In this document: positions 52,000-61,272 of the stretch, in pieces
How positions within the stretch are numbered: position 1 is the stretch's first letter
Layout: every line of letters begins with the position of its first letter
Origin: Pseudophaeobacter flagellatus
GTDB lineage: Bacteria > Pseudomonadota > Alphaproteobacteria > Rhodobacterales > Rhodobacteraceae
Direction of reading: 5' to 3'
DNA length: 64,000 nt
Assembly: GCF_021228235.1 (NCBI RefSeq)
Contig: NZ_JAJQRG010000004.1
Span: 1-64,000 of the forward strand
Notes under the pieces: generated by a model
What the model was told of the DNA's origin: nothing
Database searches by the model: none
Seen by the model: only the letters and a program-made list of their open reading frames with translations
Program-made: the position numbers and the translations under genes

Positions 52000-52641
52000 A
52001 TGGCCTATATCAAATGGGGTGTCCTGATCACGATCTGGTCCATTTTTGCGGGTTTTTTACACTATACCCTGCCGCAATATGATGTGGTGCGGATCGTCAA
52101 CACATATGAAGAACGCCAGGAGCTGGACAATTGGAAACGTATCTTCTGGTCCACCCCAGATAACCCAACGCAGGCCGCTGTGACGCGTGATGTGCAGTTT
52201 ATTCAGGCCTTTCGCGCCAATGGCGATGCCATCGTCTATCGCAACGAGGACACCGGCTGGCACTGGCCACCCTATTTCAAGTTCGATACCGCCAATCTGT
52301 ATTCCGAGGCCAATGACGCGATCTCGACCAAGGATAATCCTGAATGGGTTTCGGTGCTACACTATGGCTGGCGCAGCGTTTTCCTGTCGACCTTTCCCAA
52401 TGCGATCTCGATCAAGCCAGTGGCCGGCCCTGAGGACAAGCCATTCAATTGGATCAGCACGGTCATCCTGGTGCTATTGGCAGCGCTGTTCTGGGCGATC
52501 TATGTGCGCTGGCGCAGATTTCGCCGCAGTCGGATTGACCCGATGTTAGAGGATGTCGAAGACGGGTTTTATGCCGCAGGGGATGCGCTGTCCGAACGGC
52601 GCAGCCGTCTGAGGCGGTGGTTGTCCAGCTGGCGCAACTAG
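52000..52641 (+). CDS. DUF1523 family membrane protein
   Basis: A 213-residue protein that I recognise as DUF1523, an uncharacterised Rhodobacterales family. It has an N-terminal span (WGVLITIWSIFAGFLHYTLP), a periplasmic domain with DVVRIVNTYEERQELD and YRNEDTGWHWPPYFKFDTANL, and a C-terminal span (ISTVILVLLAALFWAIYVRW) followed by a basic cytoplasmic tail. Preceded by a small membrane protein in the same direction. Confidence 0.85.
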   Translation: MAYIKWGVLITIWSIFAGFLHYTLPQYDVVRIVNTYEERQELDNWKRIFWSTPDNPTQAAVTRDVQFIQAFRANGDAIVYRNEDTGWHWPPYFKFDTANLYSEANDAISTKDNPEWVSVLHYGWRSVFLSTFPNAISIKPVAGPEDKPFNWISTVILVLLAALFWAIYVRWRRFRRSRIDPMLEDVEDGFYAAGDALSERRSRLRRWLSSWRN

Positions 52642-52769
52642 CCTGCTGGCGATCCTTGACACGAATGAGAGCTTGCCACGTTCATTTGCAGGCATGCGAC
52701 GGGCTCTGCTTATTTGATTTCGCATGTCCTAAAAGCTAAAAACCGGCGCCCGCTTTTGCGCGATATGTT

Positions 52770-54347
52770 CTAGTCGGCAAACAGAAGTGGACTATTGGCC
52801 AGGGTCTGTGCAGTTTCCATTGGCAGGCCAAAGACCTCGGCCAATTGGGTAGCGTTGATCTCGGCACTGTCTGACTGGCGTATCAGCCGGTAATTGGCAA
52901 AGCCGGCGTCGCGCAGGCGGTCGGCTTCGTAGATGATGTCATTGCGAATGGTCGGCAGCAGCCTCTTCAGCGCCTGTTGTGGCGTGTGTTTCCCCGCAAG
53001 GCCAACCCGGTGTGCATGGCCAATCAGATAGTCATCGGAAAAGTCGCATTCGATCTGCAGCGTGCGGGTGGTAGAGCGATCACTGTTGAAGTCATTCATC
53101 AGATCCAGCGCAGCCGGGTCCAGGCAAATGACCAGCCGGTTGGTGTCAAAATACTCAAACAGCATCCGCATCAAGGCGCGCCGATGCCGGGTGCGTTTGC
53201 CCAGAGAGGCCTGAATGCCGCCCAGATCCGGCAGCGGTGTTGCCTCTTCGTGGAACAGATAGTCAATGGCGGCAATATCGGTGTGTTGCCGCAGCTGGGC
53301 GATCAGTCGTTTGGCCACATGCCATTTTTTGCAGACCACGATGATCAGTTCGCGCTCGCGCCCGAGAGAGCTTTCTTTTTCCCAGAACCGGGTGGCAAAG
53401 CGGCGACCAATACGGCCGCGCTGTACCAGAAATTTATAGAGACTGCGTCCCTCGTTTGAGACCTGGAAATCAACGCCTTGGGCTGCATATAGCCGCCCAA
53501 GGCGCAGTTTCAGCTCTTTCGCGTCTGGGCTGATTTTACGGGCAAACAGAAAATCCTGGCTAAGCAGTAGATCGTAGTGATCATTGTAGAAATTCACCGG
53601 CATGCCGTAATCGGTAAACATCAAGAATGTCAGGGTGCGGCTGTCGATTTCAGCATTGGGAACCAGATGGCGCACCAGAGTCTGGAAAAAGGTCTCATCC
53701 GGGATCCAGGTGCGCTGGAAAAAGCGCACCACATCTTTTCGCTGCTTTACAAAGTCAACGATGGCCTCAACCGTGCGCCGCCGTAGGCACCACCATTGGC
53801 TGCCAATCTGCACCTGAATGTCGGCCGGTATTTGCCGCTGCAGCCCCAGCTTCTGTTGCAGATTGAGGCTGGCGTAGAATAGGGTCTTGTGTTTGCGTTC
53901 GTTCAGAAAATGGCGATAAATTAGCCGCTCTTCCTTCAGGCCGGTTTTGATCCAGTCGCTTTCAAAGAAATCAAAGCTCTCGACAAAGTCGCAGTCCCGT
54001 CGATCCAGAAAGCCATGGGCGTATTCTGCGGTTTTGATCGCCATGCAGTCGCCAGACAGCATGTAGAAATGGGTGGCCCGCGGAAAGCTGTCGAGGGCGC
54101 TGTATAGGGCGTTTAAGGTGGCCTGCACCAGCGACCATTCTCCCCAGCCGCATTTGACGCGGGTCTTGGCAAAACAGACGTTTGGGTTGCCTGACAGGGC
54201 CTTGCGAATGCTTGCATAGTCTTCCGCACTGGCACTACGGTCAAAATGGATGGACATGTAGTCGCCCACCGCGGTGAGCTGCTCTGCCTGCAGGATGACC
54301 GCCTCTGGATCCTTATGGCAGAGCAAAATATACGCAATTCTTGCCAT
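52770..54347 (-). CDS. GT14-like (core-2/I-branching) glycosyltransferase, DUF5928-type
   Basis: A 525-residue protein. The N-terminal 290 residues resemble beta-1,6-N-acetylglucosaminyltransferases of the core-2 branching family: AYILLCHKDPEAVILQAEQL, SIHFDRSASAED, HFYMLSGDCMAIK, QIGSQWWCLRRRTVEAIVDF and PDETFFQTLVRHL, in family order. The rest (ARKISPDAKELKLRLG onward) is a separate domain of unknown function. The GT14 match predicts addition of a branch sugar to a glycan. ATG at 54347; the frame is open 20 codons further. Divergent from a sulfotransferase gene. Confidence 0.86.
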   Translation of the reverse strand: MARIAYILLCHKDPEAVILQAEQLTAVGDYMSIHFDRSASAEDYASIRKALSGNPNVCFAKTRVKCGWGEWSLVQATLNALYSALDSFPRATHFYMLSGDCMAIKTAEYAHGFLDRRDCDFVESFDFFESDWIKTGLKEERLIYRHFLNERKHKTLFYASLNLQQKLGLQRQIPADIQVQIGSQWWCLRRRTVEAIVDFVKQRKDVVRFFQRTWIPDETFFQTLVRHLVPNAEIDSRTLTFLMFTDYGMPVNFYNDHYDLLLSQDFLFARKISPDAKELKLRLGRLYAAQGVDFQVSNEGRSLYKFLVQRGRIGRRFATRFWEKESSLGRERELIIVVCKKWHVAKRLIAQLRQHTDIAAIDYLFHEEATPLPDLGGIQASLGKRTRHRRALMRMLFEYFDTNRLVICLDPAALDLMNDFNSDRSTTRTLQIECDFSDDYLIGHAHRVGLAGKHTPQQALKRLLPTIRNDIIYEADRLRDAGFANYRLIRQSDSAEINATQLAEVFGLPMETAQTLANSPLLFAD

Positions 54348-54485
54348 TTTGGAGACGATGCACCCTGTAGTGAGTTGATTGTTCCCTTGATAAAGGGGCA
54401 AGCCCATTGAATAAACCAGATTATTTGAATTTTATCTGTAGATGTGAATTGTACAGGTTCCGCTGTACAAAAGGAGGAAGGCTAT

Positions 54486-55304
54486 ATGGGATACCCAGGC
54501 ACCTGGATGACCGAGTCCGAGAGCGTCATTTACCGCGTGGTGCCAAAATGCGCCTGTTCGACCATTGGCCAGATTCTCTACTATTCGGATCATGGTGCGT
54601 TTTTTGACGGTGACATCCATGATGCGCAGAGCGGGCTGCACAAATGGGCGCTAGAGCACAGCAAGGACCCGATCAGCCGCAAGGTGCGAGACAATAGCGG
54701 TTATGCTTTCACCTGCGTGCGCAACCCCTATACCCGAGTGCTCAGCTCGTTTTTTGACAAGATCTGCGGCATTCAGCGCAACGGTAAACGCTATCGGGGC
54801 AATCTGGTGCCAAAGCTGACCTATGAATATGGCATTGAAGTCGGCGGCGCGGACGGCAAGCAAGAGTTCGACCAGATCAAGAGCTTCCGGCGGTTTTTGC
54901 TCTTTGTGCGTGACAGCATCCGGTTTCGCCGCCCGATGGACCCGGATATCCATTGGTCCGCGATGTCGGGCCATGTCTCGACCTATGTCGGCAATGGTGG
55001 GCGTTACAACAAGATCTTCTGGACCGAGGATTTCAACAGCGGCATGCAGGATGTACTGGACGCGATTGAAACGCCGCATAGGGTTGATCTGGCAAATATT
55101 CCCCGCTTCAACGAAAGCGAAGGCCATGGCCCCAAGCGGGCGCATCCGGTTGCGGATTATTTTGACGATCTATCGATGCACCTGATCTATGAGATCTATA
55201 AACGCGATTTCGATCTGTTCCGCTATGATTTTGAGAATCCGGGCAACAAGATGCCCATTGGGGAAATTGACCTCGACGAGATCCACGCCAAGCTCGCAGA
55301 ATAG
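54486..55304 (+). CDS. Sulfotransferase family 2 domain protein
   Basis: A 272-residue sulfotransferase. VVPKCACSTIGQIL at residues 18-31 is the PAPS 5'-phosphosulfate loop and FTCVRNPYTRVLSSFFDKI is the 3'-phosphate site. Strong ribosome-binding site AAAGGAGGAAGG before ATG at 54486. Paired divergently with a branching GT14 enzyme, it likely sulfates the branch or backbone of an exported polysaccharide. A third sulfotransferase-like protein in the window besides the two at 18-20 kb. Confidence 0.88.
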   Translation: MGYPGTWMTESESVIYRVVPKCACSTIGQILYYSDHGAFFDGDIHDAQSGLHKWALEHSKDPISRKVRDNSGYAFTCVRNPYTRVLSSFFDKICGIQRNGKRYRGNLVPKLTYEYGIEVGGADGKQEFDQIKSFRRFLLFVRDSIRFRRPMDPDIHWSAMSGHVSTYVGNGGRYNKIFWTEDFNSGMQDVLDAIETPHRVDLANIPRFNESEGHGPKRAHPVADYFDDLSMHLIYEIYKRDFDLFRYDFENPGNKMPIGEIDLDEIHAKLAE

Positions 55305-55763
55305 CAGGCGTCAAACAGGCGGTAAACAGGAAGGGGAGGCTCCCGCCCGTCCGGCGGGCATTGCAATGCCCTTGTTCCGTTGGGCCCGGCGCCACGCCAA
55401 GGCGTGGCGCAGTTGCGCCAGATGGTACGGTGCATCTTTTGTGCTTGTTTTGTGCCTGCCAAAACGTCCGGGTCAAGGGCGGCAAAGCCGCCGCGCGATA
55501 GCGCGGGTTACTCTTGAGGCGGTGGTTTTGTCTTATACTTGATAGGGCGCGTTTGGGGCACACCTGCACCTAAACCGCTTCTCAGCAGATCTTTCTATCA
55601 TTGCTCTTGGGGGGCGGGCTGTTTTTTCTAGGTTGGGTGGCGGCAGGCCCCGCGCCGGGCAGAGCCCGGCGCGGGGCCCAAGGTCGCGGAGGGGTTTTGC
55701 CATCAGGCAAAAAGCCTACAGAGAGGGCGGGAGGGCTACGTTGCAATGGCTATAATCGGCTGC
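55305..55763. other. Hairpin-rich intergenic region
   Basis: No gene in about 460 bases. It holds a train of stems: GGGCATTG/CAATGCCC (55356-55371), GCGCCACGCC/GGCGTGGCGC (55389-55410), GGCGGC-AAA-GCCGCC (55478-55492), CGCGC-GATA-GCGCG (55492-55505), a perfect 15-pair stem GGCCCCGCGCCGGGC with loop AGA (55646-55678), and TTTTGCC-ATCA-GGCAAAA (55695-55712). Confidence 0.75.
55338..55437 (+). repeat. Dispersed structured element, copy B
   Basis: Blocks GGCTCCCGCCC (55338-55348), CGTTGGGC (55378-55385) and GGTGCATCT (55429-55437) repeat those at 49885-49985. The second hairpin starts 11 bases from CGTTGGGC in both copies and spans 22 bases in both, with different but self-complementary sequence. 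Confidence 0.75.
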
Positions 55764-55800
55764 AAAAGCCCCCCCCTATATTCAACATGCAGAGGGGGGC
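55764..55800 (-). terminator. Intrinsic terminator after ilvD
   Basis: Stem GCCCCCC/GGGGGGC (55768-55774 with 55794-55800) with a 19-base loop, followed on the minus strand by TTTT. About 15 bases past the ilvD stop. Confidence 0.75.
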
Positions 55801-55815
55801 GAATTTGCGGTGCTG

Positions 55816-57666
55816 TTAGCCGTCGTAGTCTTCCGGTAGCTCGCGCACTGCGCCTTTGGCGGCTGATGTGGCCAGCATGCCATAGGCTTTCAGCGCCTTG
55901 GAGACCTTGCGCTTGCGTGGTTTGGCAGGCTTCCAGCCGATTGCATCCTGTGCGGCGCGCCGGGTGGCCAGAACCTCATCCGAGACCGCCAGATGGATTG
56001 TGCGGTTGGGAATGTCGATCTCGATCTTGTCGCCCATTTCAACCAGCCCGATCGTGCCGCCTTCGGCCGCTTCAGGGGAGGCGTGACCAATGGATAGGCC
56101 AGAGGTCCCGCCGGAAAACCGCCCATCGGTCAGCAACGCGCAGTCTTTGCCCAGACCTTTGGATTTCAGGTAGGAGGTTGGATAGAGCATTTCCTGCATC
56201 CCCGGACCGCCGCGCGGGCCTTCATAGCGGATCACCACCACGTCGCCCGCCTTGACCTTGCCGGTCAGAATATCGCTGACAGCCTGATCCTGGCTTTCGC
56301 AGACATAGGCAGACCCGGTGAATTTCAGGATCGACGCATCTACACCAGCGGTTTTGACGATACAGCCATCCAGCGCGATATTGCCAAACAGAACCGCAAG
56401 ACCACCATCCTGGCTAAAGGCGTGTTCCTTGCTGCGGATCACGCCGCCTTCGCGGTCGGTATCCACCTCTTTATAGCGGTTCTCGGTGGAAAACGCCTGG
56501 GTGGTGCGCACACCACCGGGGGCGGCTTTGAACAATTGTTCGGCCTCGGGGTTATTGGCGACCTTGATGTCCCATTTGGCAATCGCTTCCCCCATAGAGG
56601 CCGAATGCACGGTGCTGCAATCGTCGTGCAACAGGCCCGCGCGCGACAGTTCGCCGAGGATCGAAAAGATGCCGCCGGCCCGGTGCACGTCTTCCATATG
56701 GACGTTTTCGATATTGGGCGCCACTTTGCACAGACAGGGGACATTTCGGCTCAGCCTATCGATGTCATCCATGGTGAACTTGACCTCGCCCTCATGGGCA
56801 ATCGCCAGCAGGTGCAGCACCGTATTGGTCGACCCACCCATGGCGATATCCAGGCTCATGGCGTTTTCAAAAGCCTCAAAGCGGGCGATTTCCCGTGGCA
56901 ATAGGCCTGGCTCATTGCCTTCGTAGTGGCGTTTGGTTATCTCGACGATCTTGCGGCCTGCTTCTAGGAATAGATGCTTGCGGTCAGCGTGCGTCGCCAG
57001 GGTAGAACCATTGCCCGGTAGCGCCAGGCCCAGGGCTTCGGCCAGGCAGTTCATCGAATTGGCGGTGAACATGCCAGAGCAGGATCCGCAGGTTGGGCAG
57101 GCGTTTTCTTCGATATGCTGGACCTGCTCATCCGTCATGGTTTCGCTGGCGGCGGCAACCATGGCATCGACCAGGTCGATCTTTTTCATGTCGAGATCGG
57201 CGATGTCGATCTTGCCGGCCTCCATCGGGCCGCCAGAGACAAAGATTACCGGGATGTTCAGGCGCATGGCGGCCATCATCATCCCCGGCGTGATCTTGTC
57301 ACAGTTGGAAATGCATACCATGGCATCGGCGCAGTGGGCGTTGACCATATATTCCACCGAATCCGCGATCACCTCGCGCGACGGCAGCGAATAGAGCATG
57401 CCATCATGCCCCATGGCGATGCCGTCATCCACCGCGATGGTGTTGAATTCCTTGGCGACACCGCCGGCCGATTCGACCTCGCGGGCGACCATCTGGCCCA
57501 GATCCTTCAGGTGCACGTGGCCGGGCACAAACTGGGTGAAAGAGTTGACGATGGCGATGATTGGCTTGCCAAAATCATCGTCCTGCATGCCGGTGGCACG
57601 CCACAATCCGCGGGCGCCGGCCATATTGCGGCCATGGGTAGAGGTTCTGGATCGGTACATTGGCAT
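55816..57666 (-). CDS. ilvD: Dihydroxy-acid dehydratase
   Basis: Iron-sulfur dehydratase of valine, isoleucine and pantothenate synthesis, 616 residues. It has the [10 protein letters not shown] start, [22 protein letters not shown] with the cluster Cys, [33 protein letters not shown] with further Cys ligands, and [24 protein letters not shown] at the substrate site. [17 protein letters not shown] at 57666 is the family start; an in-frame ATG 11 codons earlier is possible. Monocistronic, with terminator. Confidence 0.97.
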   Translation of the reverse strand: MPMYRSRTSTHGRNMAGARGLWRATGMQDDDFGKPIIAIVNSFTQFVPGHVHLKDLGQMVAREVESAGGVAKEFNTIAVDDGIAMGHDGMLYSLPSREVIADSVEYMVNAHCADAMVCISNCDKITPGMMMAAMRLNIPVIFVSGGPMEAGKIDIADLDMKKIDLVDAMVAAASETMTDEQVQHIEENACPTCGSCSGMFTANSMNCLAEALGLALPGNGSTLATHADRKHLFLEAGRKIVEITKRHYEGNEPGLLPREIARFEAFENAMSLDIAMGGSTNTVLHLLAIAHEGEVKFTMDDIDRLSRNVPCLCKVAPNIENVHMEDVHRAGGIFSILGELSRAGLLHDDCSTVHSASMGEAIAKWDIKVANNPEAEQLFKAAPGGVRTTQAFSTENRYKEVDTDREGGVIRSKEHAFSQDGGLAVLFGNIALDGCIVKTAGVDASILKFTGSAYVCESQDQAVSDILTGKVKAGDVVVIRYEGPRGGPGMQEMLYPTSYLKSKGLGKDCALLTDGRFSGGTSGLSIGHASPEAAEGGTIGLVEMGDKIEIDIPNRTIHLAVSDEVLATRRAAQDAIGWKPAKPRKRKVSKALKAYGMLATSAAKGAVRELPEDYDG

Positions 57667-57826
57667 CTGGCTGTTTCCCTTTTCTTTGCCCTCAGACACA
57701 CGATTTGCGCAACAAACGCAATATCAGCGGGCGTGTTTTGGTTCTTTTAGCCCGGCGCGGGGCGTCGGGGGTGTTTTGGTCGGCCTTATGCGCGGGTGGC
57801 GGCGTTTGGCTGGGCCGGGTCCGGTT

Positions 57827-59050
57827 TCAGTCAGTTGGCGCGGCCGGAAGCGGGGGCTGCGTGGCGGGCTGTGTGGTTGGCGGGGCCTGCTCGGGGCGGC
57901 GATGCAAAAGGCTGTTCGCCAGCAGCCCAAATAGCAGCGCCCAAAAGGCGGCGCCAATGCCCCAGAAGCTGATGCCAGAGACTGCGGTCATAAAGGTGAT
58001 CAGCGCGGCCTCGCGTCCACCTGCGCCCTGCAGGGCCTGCGACAGGCTGTTGCCGATGGTCGACAGTAGGGCCAGCCCGGCAACCCCGGCGATCAGGGCT
58101 TTGGGCGCAATCAGGAACAGGCTGATCACTGTTGCGCCGCCCAGGCCTACCAGGCAGTAGAAGACACCCGCGCTGGCGCTGGCCAGATAACGGGTCCTCG
58201 GATCGTCGTCCGCCTCGGGGCCGGCACATATGGCGGCGGTGATGGCGGCAAAGTTGAAAGCAAAGCCGCCGAAAGGCGCCAGAATCAATGTGGCGATTCC
58301 GGTCACGGTCAGGCCAGCCGATACCGGCGGGGTGTAGCCGGCTGCGCGCAGGGTGACGACGCCAGGCATGTTCTGAGAGCACATCGTCACGATATAAAGC
58401 GGCAGCCCAACCCCAAGTATCACCGGCAGAGAGAAGCTGGGTGGCACCGCTTCGGGCATGTGCAGGCTGGTATCCAACTGGGCGAGATCGCCAAAACTCC
58501 CGGCAGCCGCTGCCCAAAGGGCACCAACCAGTAATACCCCCAGCATGGTGTAGCGGGCAAACCATAGCCGCCCGGCCAGAAAGGCCAGCCCCATGCTGGC
58601 CACCAGGGCGGTATCCTGATTGAGCGCCAGAAAGGCCGAGAGCCCAAAATTGAACAGAATCCCCGCCAAAAGCGCATTGGCGATGCTGTCCGGGATCAGC
58701 CGCGCCAGGCGTTCGAACCAGCCACTGATGCCTGTGAGGGTCAGCAGCAGCCCGCAGAACAGAAAGGCACCAACCGCCTGGCTGATGGAGACATCCTTGA
58801 GCCCGATCGCCAGCAGTGCCGCCCCGGGGGTGGACCAGGCGGTCAGCACGGGCATACGAAACCACAGCGACAGGATCAGGCTGGTCAGTCCCATGCCCAT
58901 GCCCAGTGCCATCAGCCAGCTGTTGGCCTGGGCCTGACTCGCCCCCAGGCTTTCAATCGCTTGAAAGATGATGGCAACGGAACTGGTGTATCCTACCAGA
59001 ACCGCAATCGCACCAGCCGCCAGATGCGAGAGCTTCAACTGTGAGAGCAT
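57827..59050 (-). CDS. benE: BenE family benzoate/H+ symporter
   Basis: A 407-residue inner-membrane protein of the BenE family with about 11-12 hydrophobic spans and short loops. Family patterns include the N-terminal AAGAIAVLVGYTSSVAIIFQAI, WSTPGAALLAI, and the conserved FGGFAFNFAAITAAICAGPEA region. BenE imports aromatic carboxylates such as benzoate with protons, though many members are uncharacterised. Start MLSQLKLSHLAAG at 59050; the open frame upstream crosses the operator region and is not used. Divergent from an XRE-cupin regulator that probably controls it. Confidence 0.9.
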   Translation of the reverse strand: MLSQLKLSHLAAGAIAVLVGYTSSVAIIFQAIESLGASQAQANSWLMALGMGMGLTSLILSLWFRMPVLTAWSTPGAALLAIGLKDVSISQAVGAFLFCGLLLTLTGISGWFERLARLIPDSIANALLAGILFNFGLSAFLALNQDTALVASMGLAFLAGRLWFARYTMLGVLLVGALWAAAAGSFGDLAQLDTSLHMPEAVPPSFSLPVILGVGLPLYIVTMCSQNMPGVVTLRAAGYTPPVSAGLTVTGIATLILAPFGGFAFNFAAITAAICAGPEADDDPRTRYLASASAGVFYCLVGLGGATVISLFLIAPKALIAGVAGLALLSTIGNSLSQALQGAGGREAALITFMTAVSGISFWGIGAAFWALLFGLLANSLLHRRPEQAPPTTQPATQPPLPAAPTD

Positions 59051-59088
59051 TGGGGGGTTTCCTTCCGGGGGGAGCGCGGTAGAGTGGT

Positions 59089-59146
59089 GTGCGTTATAGC
59101 GCACGATGATTTTTGCCCAGGATAGGCTTTGTGCGCTATAACGCAC
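59089..59146. promoter_or_regulatory. Two identical operators between benE and the XRE-cupin gene
   Basis: GTGCGTTATAGCGCAC (59089-59104) and GTGCGCTATAACGCAC (59131-59146) are exact reverse complements, 42 bases centre to centre. Each, read toward its own gene, centres on CTATAA. For the rightward gene a full promoter is visible: TTGCCC at 59113-59118, 17 bases, CTATAA at 59136-59141. Confidence 0.85.
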
Positions 59147-59194
59147 AAGGGAAATTTTCAGCCGCTGTCTCTGGGGCGCGATGGAGCACGCAAC

Positions 59195-59758
59195 ATGACC
59201 GAGGATGCTATTGCGATTAACCTGCGCCAGATCCGCAGGCAGGCAGGGATAAGCCTGTCCAAAACGGCAGAGGCAACCGGTGTCAGCAAGGCAATGCTCG
59301 GCCAGATTGAGCGCGGCGAATCCAGTCCGACCATCGCTACGCTGTGGAAAATTGCCAAGGGCTTCCACCTGCCGCTTTCGGCTCTGATTGCCCCGATGCC
59401 AGAGCCGCAGAGGGTGCGCAGCGCAGGGTTTCAAACAGTGCAGTTTCCCGGAAGTATCGCGGTGAAGATTGTCTTTCCCTTTGATCCCAGTCTCGGCGCA
59501 GAAACCTTTCAGATCAGCCTGACCGCCGGGCAAAGCCATACCTCGCAGCCACATGAGGCGGGCGTCACAGAGGAAGTGTTTGTCCTGCAGGGCGAGATGG
59601 AGGTCCTGCGTGATGGCCAATGGGTTGCCTTGCAACAGGGAGAGGGGCTGCGCTTTCAGGCGGATCAGCCGCATGGCTACCGCGGTGGCGCATCGGGCGC
59701 GGTTTTCCTGAATATGCACCACTATCCCCACCATGTGGGCGGGCTTGCCCCTGCATAA
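59195..59758 (+). CDS. XRE family regulator with cupin domain
   Basis: A 187-residue regulator: helix-turn-helix at residues about 8-62 (INLRQIRRQAGISLSKTAEATGVSKAMLGQIERGESSPTIATLWKIA) and a cupin sensor domain at about 105-178 (HEAGVTEEVFVLQGEMEVLRDGQW, RFQADQPHGYRG). The His/Glu pattern of the cupin could bind a metal and a small carboxylate. Start ATG at 59195. Placed divergently from benE with shared operators, it likely represses both genes until a substrate of the transporter appears; the effector is inferred, not seen. Confidence 0.92.
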   Translation: MTEDAIAINLRQIRRQAGISLSKTAEATGVSKAMLGQIERGESSPTIATLWKIAKGFHLPLSALIAPMPEPQRVRSAGFQTVQFPGSIAVKIVFPFDPSLGAETFQISLTAGQSHTSQPHEAGVTEEVFVLQGEMEVLRDGQWVALQQGEGLRFQADQPHGYRGGASGAVFLNMHHYPHHVGGLAPA

Positions 59759-59839
59759 CAGCGTAACGGCGCCAGAACTCGTCGGGTGGCGGCAGAGTTG
59801 TCTTGCACCCGCCCGCGCCTGCGCTTACATCTGCCCATT

Positions 59840-60316
59840 ATGGCCCAGACGAAATCAGACCCGAACTATAAAGTGATTGCCGAAAACCGCCGCGCGCGGT
59901 TTGATTACGCCATCGAGGATGACGTGGAGTGTGGCATCGTGCTTGAAGGTTCGGAAGTGAAGGCGCTGCGTGAAGGTGGCACCAATATCGCCGAAAGCTA
60001 TGCGACGGTCGAAGATGGCGAGCTGTGGCTGGTGAATTCCTATGTACCGCCCTATTCCCAAGCCAAGATGTTCAAGCATGTCGAACGTCGCCGCCGCAAG
60101 CTGCTGGTTTCACGCAAGCAGTTGTCCGATATGTGGAACGCGACCCAGCGCAAGGGCATGACCCTGGTGCCCATCGTGATGTATTTCAATCATAAGGGCC
60201 GCGCCAAGATCAAGATCGGCATCGCCAAGGGTAAGAAGGCGCATGACAAGCGCGCCTCTGAGGCGAAGCGTGACTGGTCACGCCAGAAAAGCCGCCTGCT
60301 GAAGGATCACGGTTAA
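59840..60316 (+). CDS. smpB: SsrA-binding protein SmpB
   Basis: Binds tmRNA and leads it to stalled ribosomes for trans-translation. The 158-residue protein starts [23 protein letters not shown], with [23 protein letters not shown], then [13 protein letters not shown] and the basic C-terminal tail [21 protein letters not shown] that enters the mRNA channel. The frame is open 18 codons upstream but is not family-like. tmRNA itself is not in the window. Confidence 0.97.
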   Translation: MAQTKSDPNYKVIAENRRARFDYAIEDDVECGIVLEGSEVKALREGGTNIAESYATVEDGELWLVNSYVPPYSQAKMFKHVERRRRKLLVSRKQLSDMWNATQRKGMTLVPIVMYFNHKGRAKIKIGIAKGKKAHDKRASEAKRDWSRQKSRLLKDHG

Positions 60317-60612
60317 TCCCCGACCAGCGCGCTGCCGCTGACTGTGGGGCTTTGGGCTTTGGTGCAGTGTCAAAAGGCGCTGAACAGATACGTCGTTTCT
60401 GAAACTTTCAAAGTTGAATGCTATCTCTGGCCGCCCAAATGCGGGGGAACGGGCCGTGCTCTGGGCTGGGACGTCGCCGGGGCGTGAAAAGGGCTTGTGT
60501 ATTCTTAGTGTTTTTGTCAGATAAGGTGCGGCCCAGTCAGATTGATCCTGCGTGATCCCGCCCGGCCTGTCTCGTTTAGCCAAAATGTGCCACCCGGCCA
60601 GAGGATCCTGTC
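60317..60612. other. Intergenic region after smpB
   Basis: Just under 300 bases. No gene, tmRNA or clear terminator was seen. Confidence 0.4.
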
Positions 60613-61158
60613 ATGACACGCCCCCAGAGCATTGCCGCCGCGCCGCAATCACCAAAACAGCCGGACCAGCCCGCAGGACCGAACGACAGGCTGCCGCTGG
60701 TCTTTTGCGATCTGGACGATTTCGAACAGGGGCTGCTGCCCGTTCTGCGCCATTTCATGATCAGCCTGGCGGACCCCGAGCGCCAGACCTGGCAGTTCGC
60801 CTATCAGATTGCCGCGCAGCGCTGGGGGGAAAGCCTGGGCCTGCCCGTGGCGCAGGCGCTGCTGGCGCTGGTGCAGCAGACCAGGCAGGCGCGCCGTCAC
60901 CGCTTTGAGTGCCTTGATCCGTTGGATCTTGAAGACCGCAGCTATATCAGCCGGGATGAGCAGGCCTTCTTGCAGATGCTGCATCATATGCGCCGGGACG
61001 AAACACCCCGGGCCCGCGCAGCTGTGGCCAATGTCACTGGCTGCACCATGGACCCGAATGTCATCCGCGCGGGCCTGTCCTTTGCCGACCGCTTTCCGGC
61101 CGGGGACATGGCCGCAAAAGACAGGCCCAGCCGTCCCAGCCTGCGGCTGGTACGCTAG
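60613..61158 (+). CDS. Conserved hypothetical protein
   Basis: A 181-residue soluble protein I cannot name. After a Pro/Gln-rich leader of about 30 residues comes an acidic helix (FCDLDDFEQGLLPVLRHFMISLADPE), then RQTWQFAYQIAAQRWGESLGLPVAQALLALVQQTRQAR and a stretch DPLDLEDRSYISRDEQAFLQMLHHMRRD, all predicted helical. It looks like a small helical regulatory or scaffold protein rather than an enzyme. Good start by position; sseA follows about 110 bases downstream. Confidence 0.7.
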   Translation: MTRPQSIAAAPQSPKQPDQPAGPNDRLPLVFCDLDDFEQGLLPVLRHFMISLADPERQTWQFAYQIAAQRWGESLGLPVAQALLALVQQTRQARRHRFECLDPLDLEDRSYISRDEQAFLQMLHHMRRDETPRARAAVANVTGCTMDPNVIRAGLSFADRFPAGDMAAKDRPSRPSLRLVR

Positions 61159-61272
61159 GGGCGGGGGATCGAAGATTTGTCGCGATAGATTGTTGCGTTC
61201 CCGCTCGGCCTCTCTTGCGACTCCCATCGCTGGGTAGTACGCAGGGGCAAAGGCATGTGCGGGGAGGCTTTT

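Noticed and set aside
60317-60612. tmRNA gene next to smpB
   Set aside because: ssrA sometimes neighbours smpB, but no tRNA-like ends or tag-peptide frame could be found here.
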